Assembly (NCBI GenBank): GCA_964291275.2
Contig: OZ219800.1
Location: forward strand, 372,001 to 436,000
DNA: 64,000 bases
Direction of reading: 5' to 3'
From: Bin80 sp964291275
Lineage (GTDB): Bacteria > Bacteroidota > Rhodothermia > Rhodothermales > Bin80
Positions 36,796 to 44,891 of the stretch are shown one piece after another. Position 1 is the stretch's first letter. Every line of letters begins with the position of its first letter. Made by a program: the position numbers and the translations under genes. The notes under the pieces were generated by a model. It saw only the letters and a program-made list of their open reading frames with translations. It was not told the DNA's origin and did not search any database.

Positions 36796-37263
36796 TCAGT
36801 CTAATCGAAATACTTGGCTTAATTCGTCCCCGCAACGGAGTCGCAGAATTGGATAACGATTGTTTCCAAAACGAACCCGATTAGATCGTTTTCTCAATGA
36901 GGTCCTTCTGGCTCTTGGCATACTACCCGAAGCCAGAACAGGCTGAAAATTCTTAACACGCTGACCTACAGTCCACTCTTCGGCGATTCTGGCAGCGGCC
37001 TGCAATTGTTGCGCGGAGTGGCTTATATCTGGTGCCCCCTTCTTCATCTCTATTGGTACGACCCAACCGCCAGAATCATCCGAAGCAAACAAGAAGTCTG
37101 CACACATAGAATCATCCGTTATTTCCAGCTTATCCAAGTCAATGACCACATTTGGTGCCGGAATGTTGTTCTTGCGAAGAAGGCATCCTTTCTTTTTTAG
37201 TTGGGAAGAGTGGATAGCGTTTTGTGGAGCATACTTCTTGAAACTACCAACAACTGTACCCAT
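36796..37263 (-). CDS. Small protein with a PD-(D/E)XK-like nuclease signature, partner of the AAA ATPase
   Basis: I do not recognise a named family for this 155-residue protein. The pattern A-D56-F-L-F, then after 15 residues I-E72-M-K74-K-G, followed by a helix with Q-L-Q-A-A (86-90), is what PD-(D/E)XK nucleases show (D, then E-x-K, then a Gln helix). The C-terminus is basic (R-A-R-R-T-S-L-R-K-R), suited to nucleic-acid contact. It starts 2 bases after the ATPase stop, so the two are surely coexpressed. It has no signal or membrane segment. Nuclease activity is inference from a short motif. Confidence 0.6.
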   Translation of the reverse strand: MGTVVGSFKKYAPQNAIHSSQLKKKGCLLRKNNIPAPNVVIDLDKLEITDDSMCADFLFASDDSGGWVVPIEMKKGAPDISHSAQQLQAAARIAEEWTVGQRVKNFQPVLASGSMPRARRTSLRKRSNRVRFGNNRYPILRLRCGDELSQVFRLD

Positions 37264-37265
37264 AC

Positions 37266-38819
37266 TTAATTCTCAAGCCGAGTGGAAATCCGCGCCCAAT
37301 TATTATGCAAAGTAGTCGCTACATCATCAAAACCTGAAGGGTATAGTCCTGAGTCGTCAATGTCAATCCTTGACACTGTCGAGCCATCGGAATTCTGTCC
37401 TTGCCGAAATAACCATGCGCCTACTTTATCGGGGGTAAGTGCAACATTTCCCCCATCAATTTTGACGCGGTCAGATTTTTTTAGCCGCGACAGCCTAACT
37501 AGGTTGGCAAGTTCCTCCAAGATCCATTCGCTATGGGTGGTAACAATGACACGAATACCTGCATTCACGATTGCTGCGAGTTGGCGCGTGAACTGAACTT
37601 GCATGGAAGGATGCAGATGGGATTCGGGCTCCTCAATGATTAAAACATCCCCTGGATCTACTTGATGACGTAAGTACAATAGAACAGGGGCAAGCTCTGA
37701 TACCATTGACGATGCATTCTTTAACGGCAAGGAATCAGACCATCCGTTTGGCTGATAATTAAATTGCGGATATTTTAGCATCTCTGAGTCTTCAATTGTT
37801 ATGGAGCCCCCGAGCATTTCTCTCTCAATCTTCTCGCAAATTTCGAGAATTTCTTTGGGCCGCATCATACTTTCTGGAAAGGAGCGATAGGCGTTGTCCG
37901 ACGCAATCAGTCCCTTTAAAAAATCTGCCAAGATTCCTGAAAGCAGCGGCATATTTAGTACCTGACGTATCCCGGGCATCGTAGCATTCTCCAAGACGGC
38001 ACTTATCACCGCTTTGTGCGCATGCATGATTCCCGTTCGATCTGCCGGAAGGTAGTAGGCAGATCGACCAAATGGTCCGAAGACACTTACAGCGAGAGAA
38101 TCTGCTATGAATTGTAAGAGTTGTATTCTGCCTATCCTAACTTCACTACCGTCACTTTCCAAATAGTCTTCAAATTCTAATTGCGGCGAGTATAACCAAC
38201 TCAAGCTAGATGGCATTGTGTGGGCGGATCCCCTCCGAAGCTTTAATGGCATTCCCTCGGGTATGGTCGTACGTGACGTTACTTTTCTGGATTTCAAGAT
38301 CAAATGATGTTCCAGAGGTTCGGCACTCTCAACCGGCATGGTACGCAAAATAACTCGCGAACTACCATTGGCGTCCCGGCGGCGAAGCAATGTTGCGTCA
38401 AGGCCAAAGCATCGGGCAATTTCGTCTTTTAGGCCAGCACCAGCTGCTTCGCGAAACATCGCTCGTAAGACAGCTGCCACTGGTTCAGGAATTACGACTT
38501 CATTTTTGGCTCTAGAATCATCTGCTTCAAGCTCAGCTAGTTGCTTGCCTATTGCAGTCAGCGAATCCCGCAAATTACCAGTACCATCCGGTAAAATAGA
38601 ATTAAGCAGAGAGCGAAACTCTTGGTCAGATCTCAAAAAGAATCTTGACTTATAACTGCCAAAGTAGCGATGCAATGCATAGATCAAGATTGCTAAATAC
38701 GACTTTCCTGTATTACTTGGGCCAATAAAAACAGACAAAGGGTGGAGGTTGATGTCCGCCTGCTGTATTGGTCCAAAGTCCGTTACAGTTAGTTGAGGAG
38801 AATCTTGAATCGCAGACAT
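37266..38819 (-). CDS. AAA15/OLD-like ATPase without TOPRIM domain
   Basis: The 517-residue protein is an ABC-type AAA ATPase. Walker A is G-P-S-N-T-G-K-S (33-40). A Y-Y-L-P-A-D-R-T-G-I segment lies near 255-264. Walker B is V-L-I-I-E-E-P-E-S-H-L-H-P (392-404), and an H-loop V-T-T-H-S-E-W-I-L-E-E follows (426-436). This is the architecture of the AAA15/DUF3696-like ATPases in OLD, Gabija, Septu and PARIS defence systems. No TOPRIM or other nuclease domain follows the ATPase core, so the effector function probably lies in the coupled 155-residue protein. The pair is flanked by a dead transposase and non-coding DNA. Confidence 0.85.
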   Translation of the reverse strand: MSAIQDSPQLTVTDFGPIQQADINLHPLSVFIGPSNTGKSYLAILIYALHRYFGSYKSRFFLRSDQEFRSLLNSILPDGTGNLRDSLTAIGKQLAELEADDSRAKNEVVIPEPVAAVLRAMFREAAGAGLKDEIARCFGLDATLLRRRDANGSSRVILRTMPVESAEPLEHHLILKSRKVTSRTTIPEGMPLKLRRGSAHTMPSSLSWLYSPQLEFEDYLESDGSEVRIGRIQLLQFIADSLAVSVFGPFGRSAYYLPADRTGIMHAHKAVISAVLENATMPGIRQVLNMPLLSGILADFLKGLIASDNAYRSFPESMMRPKEILEICEKIEREMLGGSITIEDSEMLKYPQFNYQPNGWSDSLPLKNASSMVSELAPVLLYLRHQVDPGDVLIIEEPESHLHPSMQVQFTRQLAAIVNAGIRVIVTTHSEWILEELANLVRLSRLKKSDRVKIDGGNVALTPDKVGAWLFRQGQNSDGSTVSRIDIDDSGLYPSGFDDVATTLHNNWARISTRLEN

Positions 38820-39315
38820 CTGAGATACTCTAAGCTACCCTTGTGGGCTCGTTTAGTGGCCGGCCGTTCCCAAGCACAATAATTCTGACTATTTTCACCG
38901 ATTCCACGCCTCAAAGACAAAATGAGAATTCGCAGTAGGACCTTGAATGTAATGAAATCGATCTGGATTAGAGATTGATTTCAGGGGAATCAGGTGAGTT
39001 CGTCTGCCTACCGTCCAACTCAATATAATCTTCACAAGATGATACGGGTTCCATGTGTCGAATCAGTTTTATACAAGTAGAGATTAAAGGGATCCATGTA
39101 GTATGGGAATCTGGCCTCCTTTGACCCTCTTGCAAAACCCATTTTGTTACGGCTAGTGATCTGGCCAATTCGGGGCATAAATTGGTTCAATTTTCGTGGA
39201 TCGTCGAAGGTTGTGAATCCACGTCAACCAACTACGAAGCCTAATCTATGCCCAGCCACTCAAAGTATGTCCCTCCGTCGAAATTACTCGAAGATTTCGC
39301 GCGAAACATACACAC
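38820..39315. other. 496-bp gap upstream of the ATPase, no gene supported
   Basis: Only short frames without recognisable content occur here. One 7-bp inverted repeat (39195-39201 with 39217-39223) is present. The promoter of the ATPase-nuclease pair should lie near its left edge, but I cannot place it. Confidence 0.4.
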
Positions 39316-40167
39316 CTATGCCATGAGCAACGCACTGTAAAGCCCCTCGCCATTCTTCATAACGTAGTGTGGTTGGTTCAGCTCATTGCACGCGGCGACA
39401 AAAGATGCAGGTGAGTCTGTGTTGAACGAGAACATGTCATAGTGACATGGTACCACAAGCTTGGCTCCGATATCTTTCGCCAACTGTGCCGCCTGTCTAC
39501 CATTTAAGTTACCGGCAACGCGGCGTACAGGATCACGACCGTTGATGGGCAGTAATGCAACGTCTACATTCCACGGTTTAAGCCGACCAACCATTCCTTC
39601 ATAAAGTAGCGTGTCCCCACTGTGATAAAACGTCCAGTCTCCAAATGTGGTGATGTATCCCATAAACTGATGCCGCCCAAACTCATCCACTGCAAGGGTT
39701 TCATGGGCGGCCGGAATACCCACAAACCGAAAACCTTGCACTTCATACTGAGCCCCATCACTAAGGCCAATGGGCCATGCAGGATCACATTGTAATCGTT
39801 CAGCAACAAATGACCTGTTCGCCTCTGGAATAACCATAGCCAAGTCTGGATTGACGTGCCGCAGCGGCTTGAGTGTTTCGGCATCCAGATGATCCGTGTG
39901 ATTGTGGCTTGAACTGACAACATCTATACAGTCTAGCATTTCCGGGGCCAACACGAGCTCTGTCATACGTATATGTGGCTTATCTGTACTGGCATATTTT
40001 TTTGTCAGCGAATCTGACAGGTACGGATCCAACAGACAGTACCGCCCCTCCCACTTAATCAAAAATCCACTTTGGCCAAGCCACCACATACGCCATTGCC
40101 CAGAGGGTAGTGTACTGTCCTGGATATCCGCAAGCAACTCTGCTCCTTTCCGAAGGGGCTTAATCAT
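39316..40167 (-). CDS. Metallo-beta-lactamase-fold hydrolase, UlaG-like
   Basis: The 283-residue protein resembles L-ascorbate-6-phosphate lactonase (UlaG) and related sugar-phosphate lactonases. The metal motif is S-H88-N-H90-T-D92-H93-L-D, with later metal-site regions A-A-H-E-T, Y-H-S-G-D-T and V-P-C-H-Y-D. Its start overlaps the end of the Gfo/Idh/MocA gene by 8 bases, so the two probably work on the same sugar-derived compound. Substrate unknown. Confidence 0.87.
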   Translation of the reverse strand: MIKPLRKGAELLADIQDSTLPSGQWRMWWLGQSGFLIKWEGRYCLLDPYLSDSLTKKYASTDKPHIRMTELVLAPEMLDCIDVVSSSHNHTDHLDAETLKPLRHVNPDLAMVIPEANRSFVAERLQCDPAWPIGLSDGAQYEVQGFRFVGIPAAHETLAVDEFGRHQFMGYITTFGDWTFYHSGDTLLYEGMVGRLKPWNVDVALLPINGRDPVRRVAGNLNGRQAAQLAKDIGAKLVVPCHYDMFSFNTDSPASFVAACNELNQPHYVMKNGEGLYSALLMA

Positions 40168-41365
40168 CTTCGACCACTCGTTGAGTAACTTCTCCCGTAC
40201 CGGGGTCTTTTAGGATGAGCTTGACTTCGCCATTCGGTAGGCGTTCACGCTTGACCAGCTCAAGACCATCGACCATCTCCTTTAGGCCCCGTATTCGTGC
40301 TACACCTGTGCGCCCACGCCAGTCTTCCAACGCTACCGGTTCCCATTTTCGGGATTTGGCGGAGCGGTAGCACGCATCAATCACTGCATTGACCACATAC
40401 CCATCATAGATCGTTTCCATAGGTTCACGACCTTCATCCATCGCATTGAACATGTCCGTGAACATGTCCGTGTACCCTAACTCATGTACTTCATCGCCTA
40501 CTGGAAACAGCCATCCTGACTCCTGTTCAGCTTTTTCCGCAACGTAGCCTCCTGCACCACTCGAAAACATCTCAAAACCTGTCCTCAGAAAATGGTTTAA
40601 CCAAATAGTGCCCTCGGTACCTGCCACCTCGTCACGCAAGTCCATGCCTCCCCGGAACGTCCAGCTAACTTCGAACTGGCCCACAGCACCATTCTCAAAG
40701 CGAATCAACGCAATACCGTTGTCTTCCGCCTTTATGGGATGTACTAGCGTGTCAGCCCAGCAGCTCACTTCTACTGGCCGAATGTCCTTGCCCACAAAAT
40801 TGCGAATGATCTCAATACAGTGGCAACCCAAATCCACAATTGCGCCCCCACCTGCCTGCTCCACGTCCCAAAACCAGCTGCTGTGCGGACCGCTGTGTGT
40901 CTCGCGCGAACGCGTCCAAAGTATTTCTCCCAAAGCACCTCGACGCACAGATTCCAATGCTTTAAGCGTCTTGGGAGTATACACAAGGTCTTCCAGGTAC
41001 CCCGCAAATATGCCGCTTGATTCGAGAATATCCAGAATGCGCTTTGCCTCCGCAGCAGTACGTGCCAATGGTTTAGTACAAAGCACAGCTTTGTTCGCCT
41101 CTACACAAAGTTGCACCGCCTCCTCATGCAAATGATTGGGCAACCCAATGATAACAACATCACTAGATGTGTGTTTAACGGCCTCCTCCATGTCTGTTAC
41201 TGCATGTTTAATCCCCCACTTTCTCGCAAATGTCTGAGCACGATCAACATCTCGCGAATATACACAACTGACACGATCACGGCCTCTTTGTCCATGTAAT
41301 GTCATAGTATAGAACAGCCCGATTAGACCGGTCCCAAGCATCGTTATGTTGTGTTTCTGCGGCAT
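40160..41365 (-). CDS. Gfo/Idh/MocA-family dehydrogenase
   Basis: This 401-residue NAD(P)-dependent sugar or inositol oxidoreductase has the Rossmann loop G-T-G-L-I-G near the N-terminus and a C-T-K-P-L-A-R segment in place of the usual E-K-P. The substrate-domain motif G-G-A-I-V-D-L-G-C-H-C-I-E contains the catalytic histidine. A perfect 12-bp tandem duplication (40448-40471) encodes T-D-M-F twice. It is divergent from the SIS-domain gene and cotranscribed with the UlaG-like gene. Confidence 0.9.
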   Translation of the reverse strand: MPQKHNITMLGTGLIGLFYTMTLHGQRGRDRVSCVYSRDVDRAQTFARKWGIKHAVTDMEEAVKHTSSDVVIIGLPNHLHEEAVQLCVEANKAVLCTKPLARTAAEAKRILDILESSGIFAGYLEDLVYTPKTLKALESVRRGALGEILWTRSRETHSGPHSSWFWDVEQAGGGAIVDLGCHCIEIIRNFVGKDIRPVEVSCWADTLVHPIKAEDNGIALIRFENGAVGQFEVSWTFRGGMDLRDEVAGTEGTIWLNHFLRTGFEMFSSGAGGYVAEKAEQESGWLFPVGDEVHELGYTDMFTDMFNAMDEGREPMETIYDGYVVNAVIDACYRSAKSRKWEPVALEDWRGRTGVARIRGLKEMVDGLELVKRERLPNGEVKLILKDPGTGEVTQRVVEDD

Positions 41366-41437
41366 CCGATAAAGTGTTGTTAGCTAGTTTGAAAAATAAA
41401 GCTTTTTGGCTCTAGCCTAGATAAAAATTACGCCTCT

Positions 41438-42217
41438 ATGAATCCTGCTCAAACTTATCTCAATAAAGCCTCTCGTGTGCTCGAACAAATTCGCACGAGT
41501 CAAATAGATGCACTGCAAGAAGCAGCTGATATCTGTGCTCAAAGCATTACAGAGGGGGGACTTGTACATCTCTTTGGATCCGGCCATTCCCGAATGGGTG
41601 TCGAAGAAGTCTTCCCCCGCTATGGAAGCTTCCCAGGATTTCATCCGATTGTAGAATTGTCACTTACCTACCATAACCAGGTTGTAGGAGCAAATGGCCA
41701 GCGGCAGGCAATCTTCCTTGAACGTGTTGAAGGACTTGGCAAAACCATTCTTCGCAATTTTGTACTTGAGCCCCCCGACAGTTTCATGGTCTTCTCCAAC
41801 AGCGGAGTGAATGAAGTTGTTGTAGAAGTTGCACTAGAAGCCAAGGCAATAAAATTACCCGTAATTGCCGTTGTCTCTAAAGCACATTGTAATGCTTCCA
41901 CTGCACGACATAGCAGCGGTAAACGACTGATAGACCTGGCTGATGTTGTTCTCGATAATTGCGTGCCGGCAGGCGATGCGATGGTTCGCGTGGAAGGACA
42001 TCCTGATTTGATTGGTCCTGGATCAACGGTCGGCGTGGCCCTTCTCGTAAATAGCTTGAAATGCCTGATTGCTGAAAAACTCACCAAAAGAGGTAGTCCA
42101 CCAATTGTACTAACAAGCAGTTACCACATCGGAAGCGAAGCGTCAGCTGCGCGATTCGATGAGTGCTTCGATGACTATCGTGCGCGAGTACGCCGAGTAT
42201 ACGGCGCTACCGAATGA
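41438..42217 (+). CDS. SIS-domain phosphosugar-binding protein (UPF0309-like)
   Basis: The 259-residue protein is a single SIS domain with H-L-F-G-S-G-H-S-R-M at the phosphosugar loop and a second F-S-N-S-G-V-N-E-V site. It matches the UPF0309 group, thought to isomerise or bind phosphosugars, often amino sugars. It is divergent from the dehydrogenase gene by 72 bases, which suggests a common sugar pathway. Its last 11 bases overlap the convergent amidase gene. Confidence 0.85.
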   Translation: MNPAQTYLNKASRVLEQIRTSQIDALQEAADICAQSITEGGLVHLFGSGHSRMGVEEVFPRYGSFPGFHPIVELSLTYHNQVVGANGQRQAIFLERVEGLGKTILRNFVLEPPDSFMVFSNSGVNEVVVEVALEAKAIKLPVIAVVSKAHCNASTARHSSGKRLIDLADVVLDNCVPAGDAMVRVEGHPDLIGPGSTVGVALLVNSLKCLIAEKLTKRGSPPIVLTSSYHIGSEASAARFDECFDDYRARVRRVYGATE

Positions 42218-43832
42218 CGATCAGAGGCTGCGTCGCCTCAAAAACAGTACCCCTAAATCCATCTACTAGGATCCTGTAGAAGTAAACCCCACTCGGCAAG
42301 GCTGATGTGTTAAAGTGCGTTACATACCATTCACCCGCTTCTCTGTACTGTTTCTCGCCTGTGAGCATCAGTTTGCCGGTAACGTCAAATACCTCAATTG
42401 AGGTGATACCGGACTCACTCGCAAGGAAGTACCTGACCGTTGCCTGACCTGATGTTGGATTGGGAAATGATTGCGTCAGTAAATCCCCGACAGCTGCTTC
42501 CACATCAATGTCTGTGAACGCCAACCTCTGTTCGAGCCCGCTCTCACTTCGAGCCCAGAGCTCATAGGCATGACGACCTACACCGGGCGTGTCGATAACC
42601 CTACCGTCGACCGCACCTGCCCCACTGGTAATCCTTACTGTACTGTCGTCTCCAACACGTCGTCGCACAATAAACTCAGCAATACCAAAATCCGCAGTAA
42701 AAGCCCATTTGACTGTTACTATACCCTCATTATCCACTCGAGCATTCATTGCCGCCCGACCTAGAAGGTTGTTGCCGGTTATGAGCAAATCCTCTACTCG
42801 CAGTATAAGGCCCGGCAGCATCCGGTAGTTATTATCACCAGGACAAGCAGTATTACCAAAATCGCGGTGCCCGCGCATATTTCTCGGAGACACCCCATAA
42901 CGCTCAGTCAAGAATCCGAAGGTTGCGATCAGTGAATCCGCTGCTGACTCTGTCATTTGGTCCAGACAGTTTGACCCCTCCGGTGGATGGTAACACCCCA
43001 TCAATGATACCCCGATGTTGCCCGTATTTGCACCTCCCGCGTGAGCGCCATTCGCCAGCGGAGGGCCTTGGTCAAAAGGGGCCGCCTCGTTCAGGAACGG
43101 ACGGCCTTGGTACAAGCGCCCCTCCTGATCCATAAGGAACTGATATCCAATATCGCTCCATCCACGACCATTTTGATGGAAATCCTGAATCCGACGAACC
43201 TGATCCAAGCCTTCGACCAGTGTCTTAGCCGAAAAACCCGCCGTGTGATGCAACGTCATATAGTTGTAACTGGGCCTGTTCAGGGCAATCGGTGTACCCC
43301 GAAAAGGTTGGGCTCCCCATTCGGCCCTGCGCCGCAAATGCGGGGCCGTAATCAAGAAATCATTTGATTGGCCCGTTTTCTGTGATTGCTGACTTGGAGT
43401 ATCCTGTCCATCAAGCCGCTGATCAAATGTGCCTGCTATCAAAATCTGTAACTCATGGGCCGAATCTATCTGGAACTGAAGCTCGATGCTCGATGCCGTA
43501 CGAACCACATCTCCCCGATACGCCGCAAGAAATGCTTCATCCGTACCACTTCGAACAATATAGAGCGGATGCCACGGTCCCCAAGTATTGTTCTCAAAGA
43601 AACGAACAGCACCGGATAAAGAGTCACTGGCTGTAAAACCCTGCAAGGCAATCCCAGTGAACTGAGCGGAGAGCTCCTGACCTATAATCCTTGTCGTGGC
43701 AACCTTCCCCGCTACGGCAACCTCAGGTGGATTCAGCTCAATTTCTGCATGAATCATATCATGCAAAAGCTGAGCCTGTGCAGACGCCACCAATGTAAAC
43801 AGCACGGCAATGCTGACCAGGAATGGCCTCAT
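42207..43832 (-). CDS. Secreted N-acetylmuramoyl-L-alanine amidase (PGRP/amidase_2) with sorting-type C-terminus
   Basis: The 541-residue protein starts with a signal peptide ending A-S-A-Q-A-Q. The central PGRP domain has zinc ligands in L-H-H-T-A, R-G-H-R-D-F and A-C-P-G-D, which should cut the MurNAc-peptide bond. The C-terminus is a FlgD/T9SS-like domain with S-F-P-N-P-T-S-G-Q-A-T and V-F-D-V-T-G-K-L. It closes the surface gene block and lies 6 bases after the PorV-like gene. Confidence 0.9.
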   Translation of the reverse strand: MRPFLVSIAVLFTLVASAQAQLLHDMIHAEIELNPPEVAVAGKVATTRIIGQELSAQFTGIALQGFTASDSLSGAVRFFENNTWGPWHPLYIVRSGTDEAFLAAYRGDVVRTASSIELQFQIDSAHELQILIAGTFDQRLDGQDTPSQQSQKTGQSNDFLITAPHLRRRAEWGAQPFRGTPIALNRPSYNYMTLHHTAGFSAKTLVEGLDQVRRIQDFHQNGRGWSDIGYQFLMDQEGRLYQGRPFLNEAAPFDQGPPLANGAHAGGANTGNIGVSLMGCYHPPEGSNCLDQMTESAADSLIATFGFLTERYGVSPRNMRGHRDFGNTACPGDNNYRMLPGLILRVEDLLITGNNLLGRAAMNARVDNEGIVTVKWAFTADFGIAEFIVRRRVGDDSTVRITSGAGAVDGRVIDTPGVGRHAYELWARSESGLEQRLAFTDIDVEAAVGDLLTQSFPNPTSGQATVRYFLASESGITSIEVFDVTGKLMLTGEKQYREAGEWYVTHFNTSALPSGVYFYRILVDGFRGTVFEATQPLIVIR

Positions 43833-43838
43833 TAGGCA

Positions 43839-44888
43839 CTAGAAAGAAAGGTTGAAGGTAAACCAGTGCGTCTGTGTTAGTCGACCAAAATCAGCATACG
43901 CGTAGTCGAATTGTGCGGCCAAATCCTTGTTGATGCGAAGGATTAAACTGCCACCTGCTGTCAGCCCCTGCTCTGTATCCGGTTCAAACAGGTTACGGTA
44001 TCCCGCCCTGAATGCAATAAGGTCTCTGAAAGTATACTCCACACCTGCATTCACGTACTCTGCATTATCGTTAGGGTGGGCAGCATCAGTTACGACCAGT
44101 ACTCGATGTGTTCCGGTGTCCAACGCATCCCAAGCCAAACCAACCCTGAAGATCAGCGGCATCGAAAATCCATCCATGCGATACTGCGCATTAATAATCT
44201 CGGCTGTACCCTCCGTGTTGGGACTAGGATCTTCACTGAAAAGTATATCACGTCCATCCATACGCAATTTAGGGCCCAGATTGGACATACTTGCACCAAG
44301 ACGCAGGCCCCTGAACGGGGTTGTGAAAAGTGTACCTACATCAAACGCGACTGAGGAGGCCTTGCTGTGCCATACACGCTCCTGAATGAATTTTAGTGAA
44401 CCCCCGATTGAAAATTGATCACTCAGGTTACGCGCATAAGTGACCTGCAGCGCAAAGCTGAGCGCATTGAACTGTTCACCTGTGCCCTCCGGCTGCATTT
44501 CTGTTCGAACGGGCATATCTCCACTATCCACCATAAGCAACGCAAGCCCCATAGAGCCGACCCGATCAACCGAGGTACCAAATGCCGCAAAATTGTAGTT
44601 GATATCTGCCAGGTAGCGTGTATTGCTAAGCTGCACGTGACTGCCGCGAAGCCGGGCAAATCCTGCAGGATTCCAGTAAACTGCACTCATGTCGCTGGCC
44701 TCAGCTACGTAAGCTCCACCAAGCGAAACTGCACGAGCTCCAACTCCCAGCTTCAGAAACTGGGCTGCCGTCGTTCCAACACGTGTGATCGTTCCACCGT
44801 CAGGAGTGGCAGGGTTCTCCTGTGCCACCGCTGAGACACCAATAGAAGCCCCAAAAAGCACAACCACTATGGAAAAACACTTGTACAT
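43839..44888 (-). CDS. PorV/PorQ-family outer-membrane protein
   Basis: The 349-residue protein has a signal peptide and a beta-barrel-like sequence. It contains the PorV/PorQ segment G-T-T-A-A-Q-F-L-K-L-G-V-G-A-R-A, then G-G-A-Y-V-A and V-Y-W-N-P-A-G, and ends in aromatic F-T-F-N-L-S-F, suitable for BAM-dependent insertion. PorV carries type IX substrates at the surface in Bacteroidota. Here it sits between two genes for proteins with sorting-type C-termini, 3 bases from the larger one. Confidence 0.88.
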   Translation of the reverse strand: MYKCFSIVVVLFGASIGVSAVAQENPATPDGGTITRVGTTAAQFLKLGVGARAVSLGGAYVAEASDMSAVYWNPAGFARLRGSHVQLSNTRYLADINYNFAAFGTSVDRVGSMGLALLMVDSGDMPVRTEMQPEGTGEQFNALSFALQVTYARNLSDQFSIGGSLKFIQERVWHSKASSVAFDVGTLFTTPFRGLRLGASMSNLGPKLRMDGRDILFSEDPSPNTEGTAEIINAQYRMDGFSMPLIFRVGLAWDALDTGTHRVLVVTDAAHPNDNAEYVNAGVEYTFRDLIAFRAGYRNLFEPDTEQGLTAGGSLILRINKDLAAQFDYAYADFGRLTQTHWFTFNLSF

Positions 44889-44891
44889 GGA

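Noticed and set aside
38968..39326. Short frames of about 60 codons on both strands
   Set aside because: No ribosome site, no recognisable motif, and no operon context.
40448..40471. Perfect 12-bp tandem duplication
   Set aside because: It lies in frame within the dehydrogenase gene and only repeats four residues; no wider repeat array exists.
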